From Candidatus Edwardsiibacteriota bacterium (lineage in GTDB: Bacteria > Edwardsbacteria > AC1 > EtOH8), in the NCBI GenBank assembly GCA_020053305.1, contig JAGVNJ010000070.1, forward strand, positions 1 to 64,000: a DNA stretch of 64,000 nt, in the 5' to 3' direction. Positions 8,515 to 16,171 of this stretch are shown here, one piece after another. The number at the start of each line of letters is the position of its first letter. The stretch's first letter is position 1. The notes beneath the pieces are model-generated. The model made no database searches. It had not been told where the DNA came from and worked only from the letters and a program-made list of their open reading frames with translations. Made by a program: the position numbers and the translations under genes.

Positions 8515-8741
8515 GATCGGAGAACATTTATCAGATTATATCAGAAAGCTGGATGTCTGTCAAACCTTACAGAATGTCTATCAAATTAGCTCAGAAACAT
8601 GCCCCAAAGCTATCTATCCGCAGATTTCACAGATGTTCACAGATTTTTCTATTCAAGTTAATCAGTTAGGTACAAATAGATCAGTTACAATCTGCGTTAA
8701 TCTGTGGATAAAGGTTCCTGAGTACGTTAGATAAGAATTTC
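8515..8741. other. Intergenic region with degenerate 'ATCTGCG/ATCTGTG' phrases
   Basis: No convincing gene is seen between the SDR stop and the riboswitch. Bases 8615-8655 read 'ATCCGCAGATTTCACAGATG' and on, and 8690-8710 read 'AATCTGCGTTAATCTGTGG'. Similar phrases recur in at least seven other gaps of this window, so they look like remnants of a dispersed intergenic repeat. Confidence 0.5.
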
Positions 8742-9515
8742 TTACTGTTTTCTGTTGACCATGCTGACCGCCGCCTGGTCGGTGGGCATGATGATGATGT
8801 CCTCGATATTGACACGGGACGGCCGGGTGCAGGACCAAACCACCGCCTGGGCGATGTCATCGGCTTGAAGCGGTCTGGTCCCCTGATATACCTTCTGAGC
8901 CTTTTCGGAATCTCCCCTGAAACGCACCAGGGAGAATTCCGTCTCCGCCATGCCGGGATCGACGCTGGTGACCCGGATATTGGTTCCAAAGGCGTCCATC
9001 CGCATGGCCTTGTTCAGGGCCTTGACAGCGTGCTTGGTGGCGTTATATACATTCCCGGCTGGATAGACCTCGTGCCCGGCTATGGACCCGATGTTGACGA
9101 TGTGTCCGGAATTGCGTTTGACCATCCCCGGCAGCACCGCCCGGGTGACATAGAGCAGGCCCTTGACGTTGGTGTCTATCATCTCCTCCCAGTTCTGGAT
9201 GACCCCTTCCTGTATCTTCTCCAGCCCCCGGGACAGCCCGGCGTTATTCAACAGAATATCGATATCTGCCCATTCTGCCGGCAGTCCGTCTATGGCCTTC
9301 TGCACGTCCTTCTGATTCCTGACATCCAGTAAAATGGCGAGCGCTTCGGACTTGTATTCTTTGATCAGACGAGCGGCCAGTTGATCCAACCGGTCTTTGC
9401 GCCGGGCGGCCAGGATCAGCTTGGCGCCAAGTTTGGCAAATTCCACCGCAGAAGCCTGCCCGATGCCGCTGGAAGCGCCGGTGATAAGAATTATTTTATC
9501 CTTCAGATCCTGCAT
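8742..9515 (-). CDS. SDR-family NADP-dependent 3-hydroxy acid dehydrogenase (YdfG-like)
   Basis: Classical short-chain dehydrogenase of 257 residues. It has the Rossmann motif 'TGASSGIGQA' (14-23), 'NNAGLSRG' (about 90), the catalytic Ser of 'NIGSIAG' and the YxxxK 'YNATKHA' motif. The stretch 'DPGMAETEFSLVRFRGD' and the end 'IIIMPTDQA' resemble YdfG, which oxidises serine, allo-threonine and 3-hydroxy acids. It is 13 bases downstream of the pyrimidine phosphorylase and probably in the same transcript. Exact substrate is not certain. Confidence 0.85.
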   Translation of the reverse strand: MQDLKDKIILITGASSGIGQASAVEFAKLGAKLILAARRKDRLDQLAARLIKEYKSEALAILLDVRNQKDVQKAIDGLPAEWADIDILLNNAGLSRGLEKIQEGVIQNWEEMIDTNVKGLLYVTRAVLPGMVKRNSGHIVNIGSIAGHEVYPAGNVYNATKHAVKALNKAMRMDAFGTNIRVTSVDPGMAETEFSLVRFRGDSEKAQKVYQGTRPLQADDIAQAVVWSCTRPSRVNIEDIIIMPTDQAAVSMVNRKQ

Positions 9516-9528
9516 CCTGACCTCATTC

Positions 9529-10833
9529 TTATATTATCTCTTTGATCAGCTTAACAACTTCCGGTTTATTCTCAGATATACTGATGCACTTCACCAACCT
9601 TCTAACCGCTTCCTGTCCCTTCTGTTCATCATTGTAAAGCACTTTGGCCATGGTCTCCCCGGCTTTGACCTGATCGCCGATCCTGCGTTCGAAGATGAAC
9701 CCAGCCGAGGGGTCGATCACATCGTCCATCTTCAGCCGACCGCAGCCCAGGAAGACACCGGCCATGCCCACTTCCCGGTTGTCCATGGAATTTATGTATC
9801 CCGAGATTTCAGCTTTGGCTTCTATAACGTGTTTGGCCTGGGGCAGAACCTTCTTGTAATCATCAGCCACCTTTACCTCCCCGCCGTGGGCCGCCACCAT
9901 TTCCCTGAATTTCTCCAATCCCTGGCCGGAAGAAACAATCTGTTCAAGTATTCTTTTACCCGACTCCGCATCACCGGCCCGTTCGCCCATCACCAGCATC
10001 TCGGCGCCCAGGGCATAGGTCAACTCCATCAGATCGTCAGGACCCTTGCCTTTCAGGCAGTCCACGCATTCTTCTATCTCCAGCGCATTGCCCACCGCCC
10101 GGCCCAGCGGCTGGTTCATGTCGGTGATCAGGGCCTTCATCTTTTTGCCCATCCCCTGGCCGATGGCCGTCATGGTTCTGGTGAGATCCAATGCCTCCTG
10201 CTGTTTCTGCATGAAGGCCCCGCTTCCGGTCTTGACGTCCAGCACCAGCCCATCGGCCCCCTCGGCCAGCTTCTTGGACATGATGCTGGCGGCTATCAGC
10301 GGAATGCAGTCCACCGTGGCGGTGACGTCGCGCAGAGCATAGAGCTTCTTGTCGGCCGGGGCCAGGTCCGGGGTTTGGCCCATCATGGCCAGCCCTATCC
10401 GGGCCAGGGTATGGCGGAACTCGTCGTAAGACAGGTTGGTGCGGAAGCCGGGAATGGATTCCAGCTTGTCCAGCGTTCCGCCGGTGTGGCCCAAGCCCCG
10501 CCCGCTGACCATCGGCACCGGCACCCCGGCCGCCGCCACCATCGGCGCCAGGATGATGGAGACCTTGTCCCCCACACCGCCGGTGGAATGCTTGTCAACC
10601 TTGATGCCGGGAATGTCCGACAGGTCGAACACTTTCCCGGAGTTCATCATGGCCATGGCCAGCTCGGTGGTCTCCTGGGGAGTCATGCCTTTCAGGAATA
10701 TGGCCATCAGCAGGGCCGAAGTCTGGTAATCGGGCATGGCCCCGGATGTGTAACTGGCGATGAACCATTTTATCTCGGCAGCCGAGAGTTCACCACCGTT
10801 GCGTTTTTTATAGATTATCTCATAAGGGGTCAT
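9529..10833 (-). CDS. pdp: Pyrimidine-nucleoside phosphorylase
   Basis: Phosphorolysis of thymidine, uridine or deoxyuridine to base and (deoxy)ribose-1-phosphate. The 434-residue length and sequence match the DeoA/Pdp family: 'MTPYEIIYKKRNGGELS' at the N-terminus, the phosphate-binding 'KHSTGGVGDK' (about 81-90), 'SGRGLGHTGGTLDKLES' and 'LDVKTGSGAFM'. DeoA and Pdp are hard to separate by eye; the length is closer to the Bacillus-type Pdp. Its ATG overlaps the stop of the upstream KAP NTPase gene by four bases (ATGA), so it is probably translated by coupling from that gene. Confidence 0.92.
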   Translation of the reverse strand: MTPYEIIYKKRNGGELSAAEIKWFIASYTSGAMPDYQTSALLMAIFLKGMTPQETTELAMAMMNSGKVFDLSDIPGIKVDKHSTGGVGDKVSIILAPMVAAAGVPVPMVSGRGLGHTGGTLDKLESIPGFRTNLSYDEFRHTLARIGLAMMGQTPDLAPADKKLYALRDVTATVDCIPLIAASIMSKKLAEGADGLVLDVKTGSGAFMQKQQEALDLTRTMTAIGQGMGKKMKALITDMNQPLGRAVGNALEIEECVDCLKGKGPDDLMELTYALGAEMLVMGERAGDAESGKRILEQIVSSGQGLEKFREMVAAHGGEVKVADDYKKVLPQAKHVIEAKAEISGYINSMDNREVGMAGVFLGCGRLKMDDVIDPSAGFIFERRIGDQVKAGETMAKVLYNDEQKGQEAVRRLVKCISISENKPEVVKLIKEII

Positions 10834-12200
10834 AGAGATAATCTCTCGATTAATTCAATTGACTTATGGTAAATAGCTTCTTTATATTTGTTTTCACTAC
10901 CACGATTGAAAGCAGTTAATATTTCTTTAATTTGTGTAGTTTTTATAAAGTGAACAGCATACTTTATATGGTCTGGTTGTTTCGAAAGCATTTTTTCATC
11001 ACTCATATAATCTGTGTTTTTACCTATACTTACGATAGAATCAATAATTGATAAACCGGGTTGATGCTTTTTAAGTATATTACAAAATTCTGGATATTTA
11101 TGATATAAAAGAATTGTTAAAAAGAGTGCATCTTTATTTACGGTTGATAAAGCAGTCTGTTCTATATTATTAATTATAAGTATATATTTTGTAAATATTT
11201 TTTTAATTAACCTTATGCTGTATATTTGTGCTGCCAAAAACATACCAGTAGATATCTCCGGGATAAGGGATTCGCTAAATATATCATTGTTCATTTTTTT
11301 GTATTCTTGAACAATACCTGGTATTATATTTCTTAATTCAGTAGGTAAATCAAAGGTAAATTTAATAATTTTTTCTGTGTATTCTTCCCCATCTAATAAA
11401 TTTAACGAACCATATTTATGTGCAATTGCATGACTAATAATGCCTTTGTTTACACCCATAACAAATATACACTTATCTGTATAAAATATATTCTTAATTG
11501 ATTCAAACAGTTGAATCACATTTTCCGGTAAACAACGATCTAAATCGTCAATAAAAATGATTAGCTTCTTCTTCTTTTCTTTTATTAAAATATAATTAAC
11601 ATACTTCTCAAAATCAATTTTCAATTTATCTATTTTTTCATAACTACTTTCATTCTTTTTATCTTTTCCAAATATTGACCATATTTCTTTAAAGATTTCA
11701 ATTGCCACAAGTGGGATACATTTAACATAGCCCAATAAATAGATTATCGGTAAAATAACATGCCCAATTAGCTTCCAGCGTATAACTTTACACCACCATT
11801 CAATTATTTCTATTTTTTTGACTAATGGATATATTAAATTGCCTACCGATTCATATTTCCAGGGTTCAAACCATATAACCTTAATTTCATCTTTATACCT
11901 CTCGTTTATAGAATCATAAATCCAATGCATATAAACAGTTTTACCAGTGCCCCAACCACCATTTATGCAAAATGTATATGGCGGTTTGGCTTTTATAATA
12001 GTGTTAACAATAACTTTGATTGATTTATAACGGTCAGCAAGATCTTCTTCGGGTGTTAAGTATTCAGCATCTGGGTTTAGACAAGATTCACTAAATCCTC
12101 TTTGTGGTTTTTCCACTAAGGCTGATAAGGCAATTTCTGCTTGTGGTTTTTTCTCTTCAGAGATTTTGTCAACCAAATCATGTAAATTTTCATTTAGCAT
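10830..12200 (-). CDS. KAP-family P-loop NTPase
   Basis: 456-residue NTPase of the KAP group. Walker A is 'GGWGTGKTVYMHW' (about residue 83). Two hydrophobic segments ('LIGHVILPIIYLLGYV', 'IPLVAIEIF') lie between Walker A and Walker B 'KLIIFIDDLDRC' (about 215), an insertion typical of the family. 'IFVMGVNKGIISHAIA' follows. KAP proteins are patchily distributed and some are linked to phage defence or plasmid maintenance; many are uncharacterised. The gene is strongly AT-rich in a GC-rich neighbourhood, suggesting transfer. Its stop overlaps the pdp start (ATGA). The start is preceded by a weak AGG. No partner gene is seen beside it. Confidence 0.85.
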   Translation of the reverse strand: MLNENLHDLVDKISEEKKPQAEIALSALVEKPQRGFSESCLNPDAEYLTPEEDLADRYKSIKVIVNTIIKAKPPYTFCINGGWGTGKTVYMHWIYDSINERYKDEIKVIWFEPWKYESVGNLIYPLVKKIEIIEWWCKVIRWKLIGHVILPIIYLLGYVKCIPLVAIEIFKEIWSIFGKDKKNESSYEKIDKLKIDFEKYVNYILIKEKKKKLIIFIDDLDRCLPENVIQLFESIKNIFYTDKCIFVMGVNKGIISHAIAHKYGSLNLLDGEEYTEKIIKFTFDLPTELRNIIPGIVQEYKKMNNDIFSESLIPEISTGMFLAAQIYSIRLIKKIFTKYILIINNIEQTALSTVNKDALFLTILLYHKYPEFCNILKKHQPGLSIIDSIVSIGKNTDYMSDEKMLSKQPDHIKYAVHFIKTTQIKEILTAFNRGSENKYKEAIYHKSIELIERLSL

Positions 12201-12264
12201 AGAACCTCACTTATTATGCTTTAGATACGGGACAAAGCGCTATATTTAAATATAAATCCGCTCG

Positions 12265-12867
12265 TTAAAACTTCAAAATAAAAGTCACCAGGAACGGCAC
12301 CAATATGGTCAGCACCACCCCGCTGAAGACCGAGATGATAGCATATTCCTTCCCGGTGAATTTGGTGATTATGGGCAGGGTGGTATCCATCGCCGTGGCC
12401 CCGCCCGAGGCTATGGGCGCCAGTTTGCCGAAATACCTGACCAGCAGCGGAGTGCCCAGCAGGGTGATGATCTCCCGGGAGATGTTGGATATCAGGGCCA
12501 CCACCCCCAGGGCCTGGCCGCTGATCTGCCCGATGAATATGCTGGAAAGGCTGTAATACCCGAAGCCCGCGCCGACGGCCAGCGATTCCCGCAGGCTGAT
12601 ATCTTTAAGGAATACCGATATAAAAGCCACACCGACCATTGTCCCGATGATTACGGTAATAGGCACCAGGACTATCTTCAACTTGGCGTTTTTCAATATC
12701 TCCCAGGCCTTCTTATCGGCCCCGATGCCGATGCCTACCAGAAACATCAATAAATACAAGGCATAGGCGCTGAGATCATTTTTGATGATCGCATCCGGAA
12801 CCAATGAAGTTACGGCCAGAATAACGCCCAGCGCGAAGAAGCCAACTATGACTAGTGAGTTCTTCAT
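12265..12867 (-). CDS. lysO: LysO-family lysine exporter, C-terminal subunit
   Basis: DUF340/LysO membrane protein of 200 residues with about six hydrophobic segments. The motif 'LYLLMFLVGIGIGADK' and the end 'AVGAGFGYYSLSSIFI' are typical. In E. coli LysO (YbjE) is one chain of about 300 residues that exports L-lysine and toxic analogues. Here the N-terminal part is a separate ORF whose stop overlaps this start by four bases (ATGA). Split forms are known in other anaerobes, so this is probably a genuine two-subunit exporter. Confidence 0.82.
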   Translation of the reverse strand: MKNSLVIVGFFALGVILAVTSLVPDAIIKNDLSAYALYLLMFLVGIGIGADKKAWEILKNAKLKIVLVPITVIIGTMVGVAFISVFLKDISLRESLAVGAGFGYYSLSSIFIGQISGQALGVVALISNISREIITLLGTPLLVRYFGKLAPIASGGATAMDTTLPIITKFTGKEYAIISVFSGVVLTILVPFLVTFILKF

Positions 12868-13139
12868 TTGTCAGTGACAAAGAACATCTTGTACGTCAGA
12901 TACGAAAGCCCTACGCTGCTGGCCACCGCGCCCGCTGCCAACAACAGGGCATTAAAACCCAGTGATCCCAGATTGTCCATGACGGTACGGTTGGCTCCCA
13001 CCGATATGCCCAGCAAAAACAGCAACAGATATATGGATACACGGATGGCGTGATCAACGTATTTTATTAATTCAATCTTATTGCGGACCAAATATCCCAG
13101 GATGATCCCGGCGGACATAATAGTCAAAACTGTGAACAT
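12864..13139 (-). CDS. LysO-family lysine exporter, N-terminal subunit
   Basis: 91-residue membrane protein with three hydrophobic segments. 'YLLLFLLGISVGANRT' mirrors 'YLLMFLVGIGIGADKK' of the downstream subunit, showing the internal repeat of the LysO fold. The ATGA overlap with the C-terminal subunit suggests stoichiometric translation. The upstream region has TTGACA at 13189-13194 but only a 15-base spacer to TATAAG, a weak promoter candidate. Confidence 0.78.
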   Translation of the reverse strand: MFTVLTIMSAGIILGYLVRNKIELIKYVDHAIRVSIYLLLFLLGISVGANRTVMDNLGSLGFNALLLAAGAVASSVGLSYLTYKMFFVTDK

Positions 13140-13203
13140 ATGCTATTTTACATCTCTTTCATTTACCCTTATAATTTATCCCATCTCCTGTCAAAATACA
13201 AGA

Positions 13204-13232
13204 AAAAAATGCTCCGGGTTGACCGGAGCTTT
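13204..13232 (-). terminator. Terminator after the receiver-DUF4388 gene
   Basis: Minus-strand stem AGCTCCGG/CCGGAGCA with loop TCAA followed by seven T. It separates the regulator from the lysO pair. Confidence 0.88.
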
Positions 13233-13239
13233 CTCTGGT

Positions 13240-13878
13240 TTATTCGTGCACCGCTTTAAAGGTGCCCTGGTTCCATCCCAGAAGAATCGTCCAAGTGTTG
13301 GCATCCTGCTGCCCATCGATGGCACATTTCTGGATAAGGCCCTCGAAGACCTCGATCCTTCCCGTCCTGCCGTCAACCGACTTCAAATCGACGAACCCCG
13401 ACCATGCCCCTATGGAGAACATATCTATCAGGCTGAAGATGGAGATGATGTACAGGTCGCCTTCGAATTTTTTGGCCTTTTTGGCAAAGAGTTTTATGGC
13501 CTCGTTGGAGTATTTCAATCTGATGTTGACGGCCTTGAGAAGTTCCTCCTTGTTGACCGGCTTGGTAAGATATTTCTGGGCGCCTATGGAATAACCATAG
13601 ACCTTGTTATCCATCGCAGTCTTAGCTGTCAGGAAAATAAAAGGAATTGATCTGAGATTGGGATCCTCCTTAAGTTGGCGGCAAAAATCATAGCCATCCA
13701 TATTGGGCATCATTATATCCGAAACGATTAGGTCCGGCTTCTCGTTTTTTGTTCTTTCCAAAGCCTCCCTGCCATCGTTGGCTATTATAATGTCATAGCC
13801 TTCTTTTTTCAATTCATAAGCCAATATTCTGGTTATGTTTGGCTCATCATCTACAACTAATAATTTATATGCTCTCAT
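13240..13878 (-). CDS. Response regulator with C-terminal DUF4388-like domain
   Basis: 212-residue two-domain protein. The receiver (1-120) has the acidic pair in 'VVDDEPN' (D10/D11), the phospho-acceptor D54 in 'VSDIMMPNMDGYDF', T84 in 'FLTAKT' and K106 in 'YLTKPV'. The C-terminal part ('FSLIDMFSIGAWSGFVDLKS', 'GRIEVFEGLIQKCAIDG') resembles DUF4388/PATAN domains, which replace DNA-binding outputs in many gliding or multicellular bacteria. A second DUF4388 protein is at 26485-27171. No histidine kinase is adjacent. No ribosome site precedes the ATG, and the promoter places the RNA start nearly at the start codon. Confidence 0.85.
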   Translation of the reverse strand: MRAYKLLVVDDEPNITRILAYELKKEGYDIIIANDGREALERTKNEKPDLIVSDIMMPNMDGYDFCRQLKEDPNLRSIPFIFLTAKTAMDNKVYGYSIGAQKYLTKPVNKEELLKAVNIRLKYSNEAIKLFAKKAKKFEGDLYIISIFSLIDMFSIGAWSGFVDLKSVDGRTGRIEVFEGLIQKCAIDGQQDANTWTILLGWNQGTFKAVHE

Positions 13879-13884
13879 GAGATA

Positions 13885-13913
13885 AATATAATATAAAATT
13901 GCTTAAAAGTCAA
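13885..13913 (-). promoter_or_regulatory. Promoter of the receiver-DUF4388 gene, possibly leaderless
   Basis: Minus-strand TTGACT (13908-13913), 17 bases, TATATT (13885-13890). The expected RNA start is within a base or two of the ATG at 13878, implying a leaderless message. Confidence 0.6.
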
Positions 13914-14120
13914 TAATTTTAATAATCTATGTTTTGATTGATAAATATTTGTTTTTTTTGGATACATGAAAAATATGCAGTTACCAGTAAAACCAAAATT
14001 TCTCAACTATGGGTGTACGCTTTTATTGCAAAGTTAGCATGTAACTTTTTGACAACACAAACGTATTTTACATGAATATCAATAATATTAATAATTATAT
14101 TAAATATTTTAATATATCTC

Positions 14121-14149
14121 TTGACAAAGTTAATTATTTTTGATATAAT
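14121..14149 (+). promoter_or_regulatory. Consensus promoter of the envelope module
   Basis: Perfect TTGACA (14121-14126), 17-base spacer and TATAAT (14144-14149). RNA would start near 14156. The upstream stretch 13930-14120 is strongly AT-rich and holds no gene; it may act as an UP element. The track ORF beginning with TTG at 14121 starts inside this -35 box and is rejected in that form. Confidence 0.88.
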
Positions 14150-14162
14150 ATCAACAATCAGA

Positions 14163-14345
14163 ATGGTCTATGCCGTACTAATTATCTGGACTGGAATTGT
14201 ATTGCTGCACGGCATTACGGGCCTCGGTTTTAGGACCGATTCCATCGGGAAATATCCGGGAAGCAGGATAGTGACAGCCAAACATGTCTCCCCTGCCCCC
14301 GTCCTTGATCGCCTGCTCGATTCATTTACCCCCCTTTACTATTGA
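14163..14345 (+). CDS. Possible 60-residue small membrane protein in the leader
   Basis: ATG 14163 is in frame with the track ORF and lies just downstream of the predicted RNA start. It encodes a hydrophobic segment ('VYAVLIIWTGIVLLHGITG') followed by a polar tail. No convincing ribosome site is present and no family is recognised, so it may be spurious leader sequence. If real, it would be the first gene of a stress operon rich in small membrane proteins. Confidence 0.25.
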   Translation: MVYAVLIIWTGIVLLHGITGLGFRTDSIGKYPGSRIVTAKHVSPAPVLDRLLDSFTPLYY

Positions 14346-14375
14346 TCGTAAAACTCAAATAAGGATGTATATAAA

Positions 14376-14747
14376 ATGATCAAACAGATGCCCAATGCCT
14401 GCCCGTCCTGCGGCGGAAACCTTTACGTGTCGGAATTCAAATGTCCTGGCTGCGATACCGCCGTCAGGGGCGAGTTCCACCTCTCCCCCCTGGGTAACCT
14501 GAGCGAGGAACATTTTGATTTCATAAGAACCTTCGTGCTGTCGCGGGGCAACATCAAGGAGGTGGAGAGCCGGATGGGCATCTCCTACCCCACGGTCAGG
14601 AGCAAATTGGACGAGGTGATCCGGGCCCTCTCGGAACAACAGGCCAATAAAATGACCTCCGCCGAGATACTGGATGCGCTGGAATCCGGGAAAATAACCG
14701 CCTCCCAGGCGGCCGAAATGCTGAAAACCAACCAACAAGGAGAATAA
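14376..14747 (+). CDS. DUF2089-family zinc-ribbon/HTH protein
   Basis: 123-residue predicted regulator. The N-terminus has a zinc ribbon of two CPxC knuckles ('CPSCGG', 'CPGCDT', residues 9-27). The middle 'NIKEVESRMGISYPTVRSKL' is a helix-turn-helix, and the C-terminal 30 residues ('LDALESGKITASQAAEMLK') form a short helical pair that recurs in the next genes. DUF2089 proteins commonly sit next to DUF4097 and PspC/LiaF-like genes and are thought to regulate them. The stop is followed one base later by the DUF4097 start. Confidence 0.85.
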   Translation: MIKQMPNACPSCGGNLYVSEFKCPGCDTAVRGEFHLSPLGNLSEEHFDFIRTFVLSRGNIKEVESRMGISYPTVRSKLDEVIRALSEQQANKMTSAEILDALESGKITASQAAEMLKTNQQGE

Positions 14748-14748
14748 A

Positions 14749-15954
14749 ATGTCACGGGAAACAGTCAAAATACTTAAGATGCTGGAGGACGGCAAGATCA
14801 GTTCCCAAGAAGCAAACTCCCTGCTTTCCGCCCTGGGCGGCAGCCGGCATCGCCATGCCTTCAAGGATCTCAACATTGACCACAGCCAGTTAAAAGAGGA
14901 AATGGATAACCTGCGTGACAATATCCGCGATATCAATCCCGGCAGGATCGTGGCCGAGGCCATGGCCGGGGTCAAAGAAGGTCTGCAGGGATTAAAGGGC
15001 CTAAAAGGGTTGAAGGACATCCATATCGAAATGGATGACCTGCGCGGTTCGGAGAAGGCCGAGGAGGAAAAAGCCATTGCCGTCCCGGCCCAGGGGATCA
15101 CCGTCCTGTCGGTCTCCCAGCCCCGCAGCGATTTCGAGATCACCGGAACCGACGGGGACCAGATCAGCATCAGGGCCGACATCCAGGTCTGGGCCGAGGA
15201 GCAGGATGAGGCCGAGGAAAAACTGAGATCCCTGGACATCACCACCGAGAACGATTCCGGCACCCTGCGCATAAAGGTGGCCGGCCCCCCTTGGACCAAA
15301 AAACGCCGAACCAAGGTCGACTTCACCATAGAGATGCCCCGGCATATAACGGCCGAGATATCCTCGGCCAGCGGGCAGATCACCGTCAGCGGCCTTCATA
15401 ACGGTACCCGTTTGAACACCGCCTCCGGCGAAGTTGAATTATCAGACTGCCAGGGGGAGAACATTCTTTCCTCCGCCTCCGGAGATATATCCGTTGCCGG
15501 CAGCAGCCAGGCCTCCTTGAAGATAAACACCGCCAGCGGGGACATCGAGGTCAGCGACTGTTCGGGAGACCTGGCCTTTCAGACGGTCAGCGGGGATGTC
15601 AGCGCATCGCTGTCGGGCAATGTCCAGGGGCAGACGGTCAGCGGGGATATCGATATAAAAGCCGAGAAGCCCGGCGAGATCAAGATCAACAGCACCAGCG
15701 GGGACATACAATTCAGCGGCCCCGTAAATGAAGGCAACAATTCGGCCATAGCCACGATCTCCGGCGATGTATCCGTTGTGCTGGAGAATGGCTCCTCGCT
15801 GATGATCGAGGCCGGTACTGTCAGCGGTGACATAGACTGCGGCCTGGAATTGGCCGGATCGCGCCAGAGCAGCCGCAGTCTGTCCGGCAAGCTGGGCGGC
15901 GGCCAGGGCAGCCTGAAGGTGAAGACCGTCAGCGGCGACATAGAGATAAATTAA
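14749..15954 (+). CDS. DUF4097 beta-helical protein with N-terminal SHOCT-like helix pair
   Basis: 401-residue protein. Residues 1-28 ('ILKMLEDGKISSQEANSLL') repeat the helix pair of the preceding gene. A polar helical stretch follows to about 100. From about 115 onward it is a DUF4097 repeat region in which 'SGDI' or 'SGDV' recurs about ten times, predicted to form a right-handed beta-helix-like stack. There is no signal peptide. DUF4097 proteins (YvlB/LiaX-like) act in envelope stress responses of Firmicutes; the same role is inferred here. Some repeats are nearly identical at DNA level, so copy number may vary. Confidence 0.85.
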   Translation: MSRETVKILKMLEDGKISSQEANSLLSALGGSRHRHAFKDLNIDHSQLKEEMDNLRDNIRDINPGRIVAEAMAGVKEGLQGLKGLKGLKDIHIEMDDLRGSEKAEEEKAIAVPAQGITVLSVSQPRSDFEITGTDGDQISIRADIQVWAEEQDEAEEKLRSLDITTENDSGTLRIKVAGPPWTKKRRTKVDFTIEMPRHITAEISSASGQITVSGLHNGTRLNTASGEVELSDCQGENILSSASGDISVAGSSQASLKINTASGDIEVSDCSGDLAFQTVSGDVSASLSGNVQGQTVSGDIDIKAEKPGEIKINSTSGDIQFSGPVNEGNNSAIATISGDVSVVLENGSSLMIEAGTVSGDIDCGLELAGSRQSSRSLSGKLGGGQGSLKVKTVSGDIEIN

Positions 15955-15976
15955 CATTCTATGGAAGGATAGCTAA

Positions 15977-16147
15977 ATGAAAAAGACCGCCAAACGCATC
16001 ATCTGGGGATTGTTCTGGATAGCAATCGGGGCCATTCTCCTTCTCTCCAACCACGGGATCATCGCCTACCGGATATCCTTTGCCAGGGACTGGCCGGTGG
16101 TATTCATATTGATCGGCCTTTCCGACCTGATAGAATCATTAACCTAA
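15977..16147 (+). CDS. Small LiaI/LiaF-like membrane protein (not in ORF track)
   Basis: 56-residue ORF too short for the supplied track. It reads 'MKKTAKRIIWGLFWIAIGAI' and continues through a second hydrophobic segment 'DWPVVFILIGLSDLIES'. The pattern WGLFWxAxGAxLLLSNxGxI...DWP is the same as in the next gene, and matches the LiaI-LiaF-like transmembrane family (DUF5668 type). It begins 22 bases after the DUF4097 stop, preceded by AAGGA, and is on the same transcript. It appears to be a truncated paralogue lacking the C-terminal helix pair. Confidence 0.75.
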   Translation: MKKTAKRIIWGLFWIAIGAILLLSNHGIIAYRISFARDWPVVFILIGLSDLIESLT

Positions 16148-16171
16148 ACCAATTCATACAAGGAGAAAGAA

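Noticed and set aside
4400-12200. A conventional multi-gene defence island
   Set aside because: The two defence-type genes are separate, each inside a metabolic operon, with no adjacent integrase, restriction enzyme or other defence gene.
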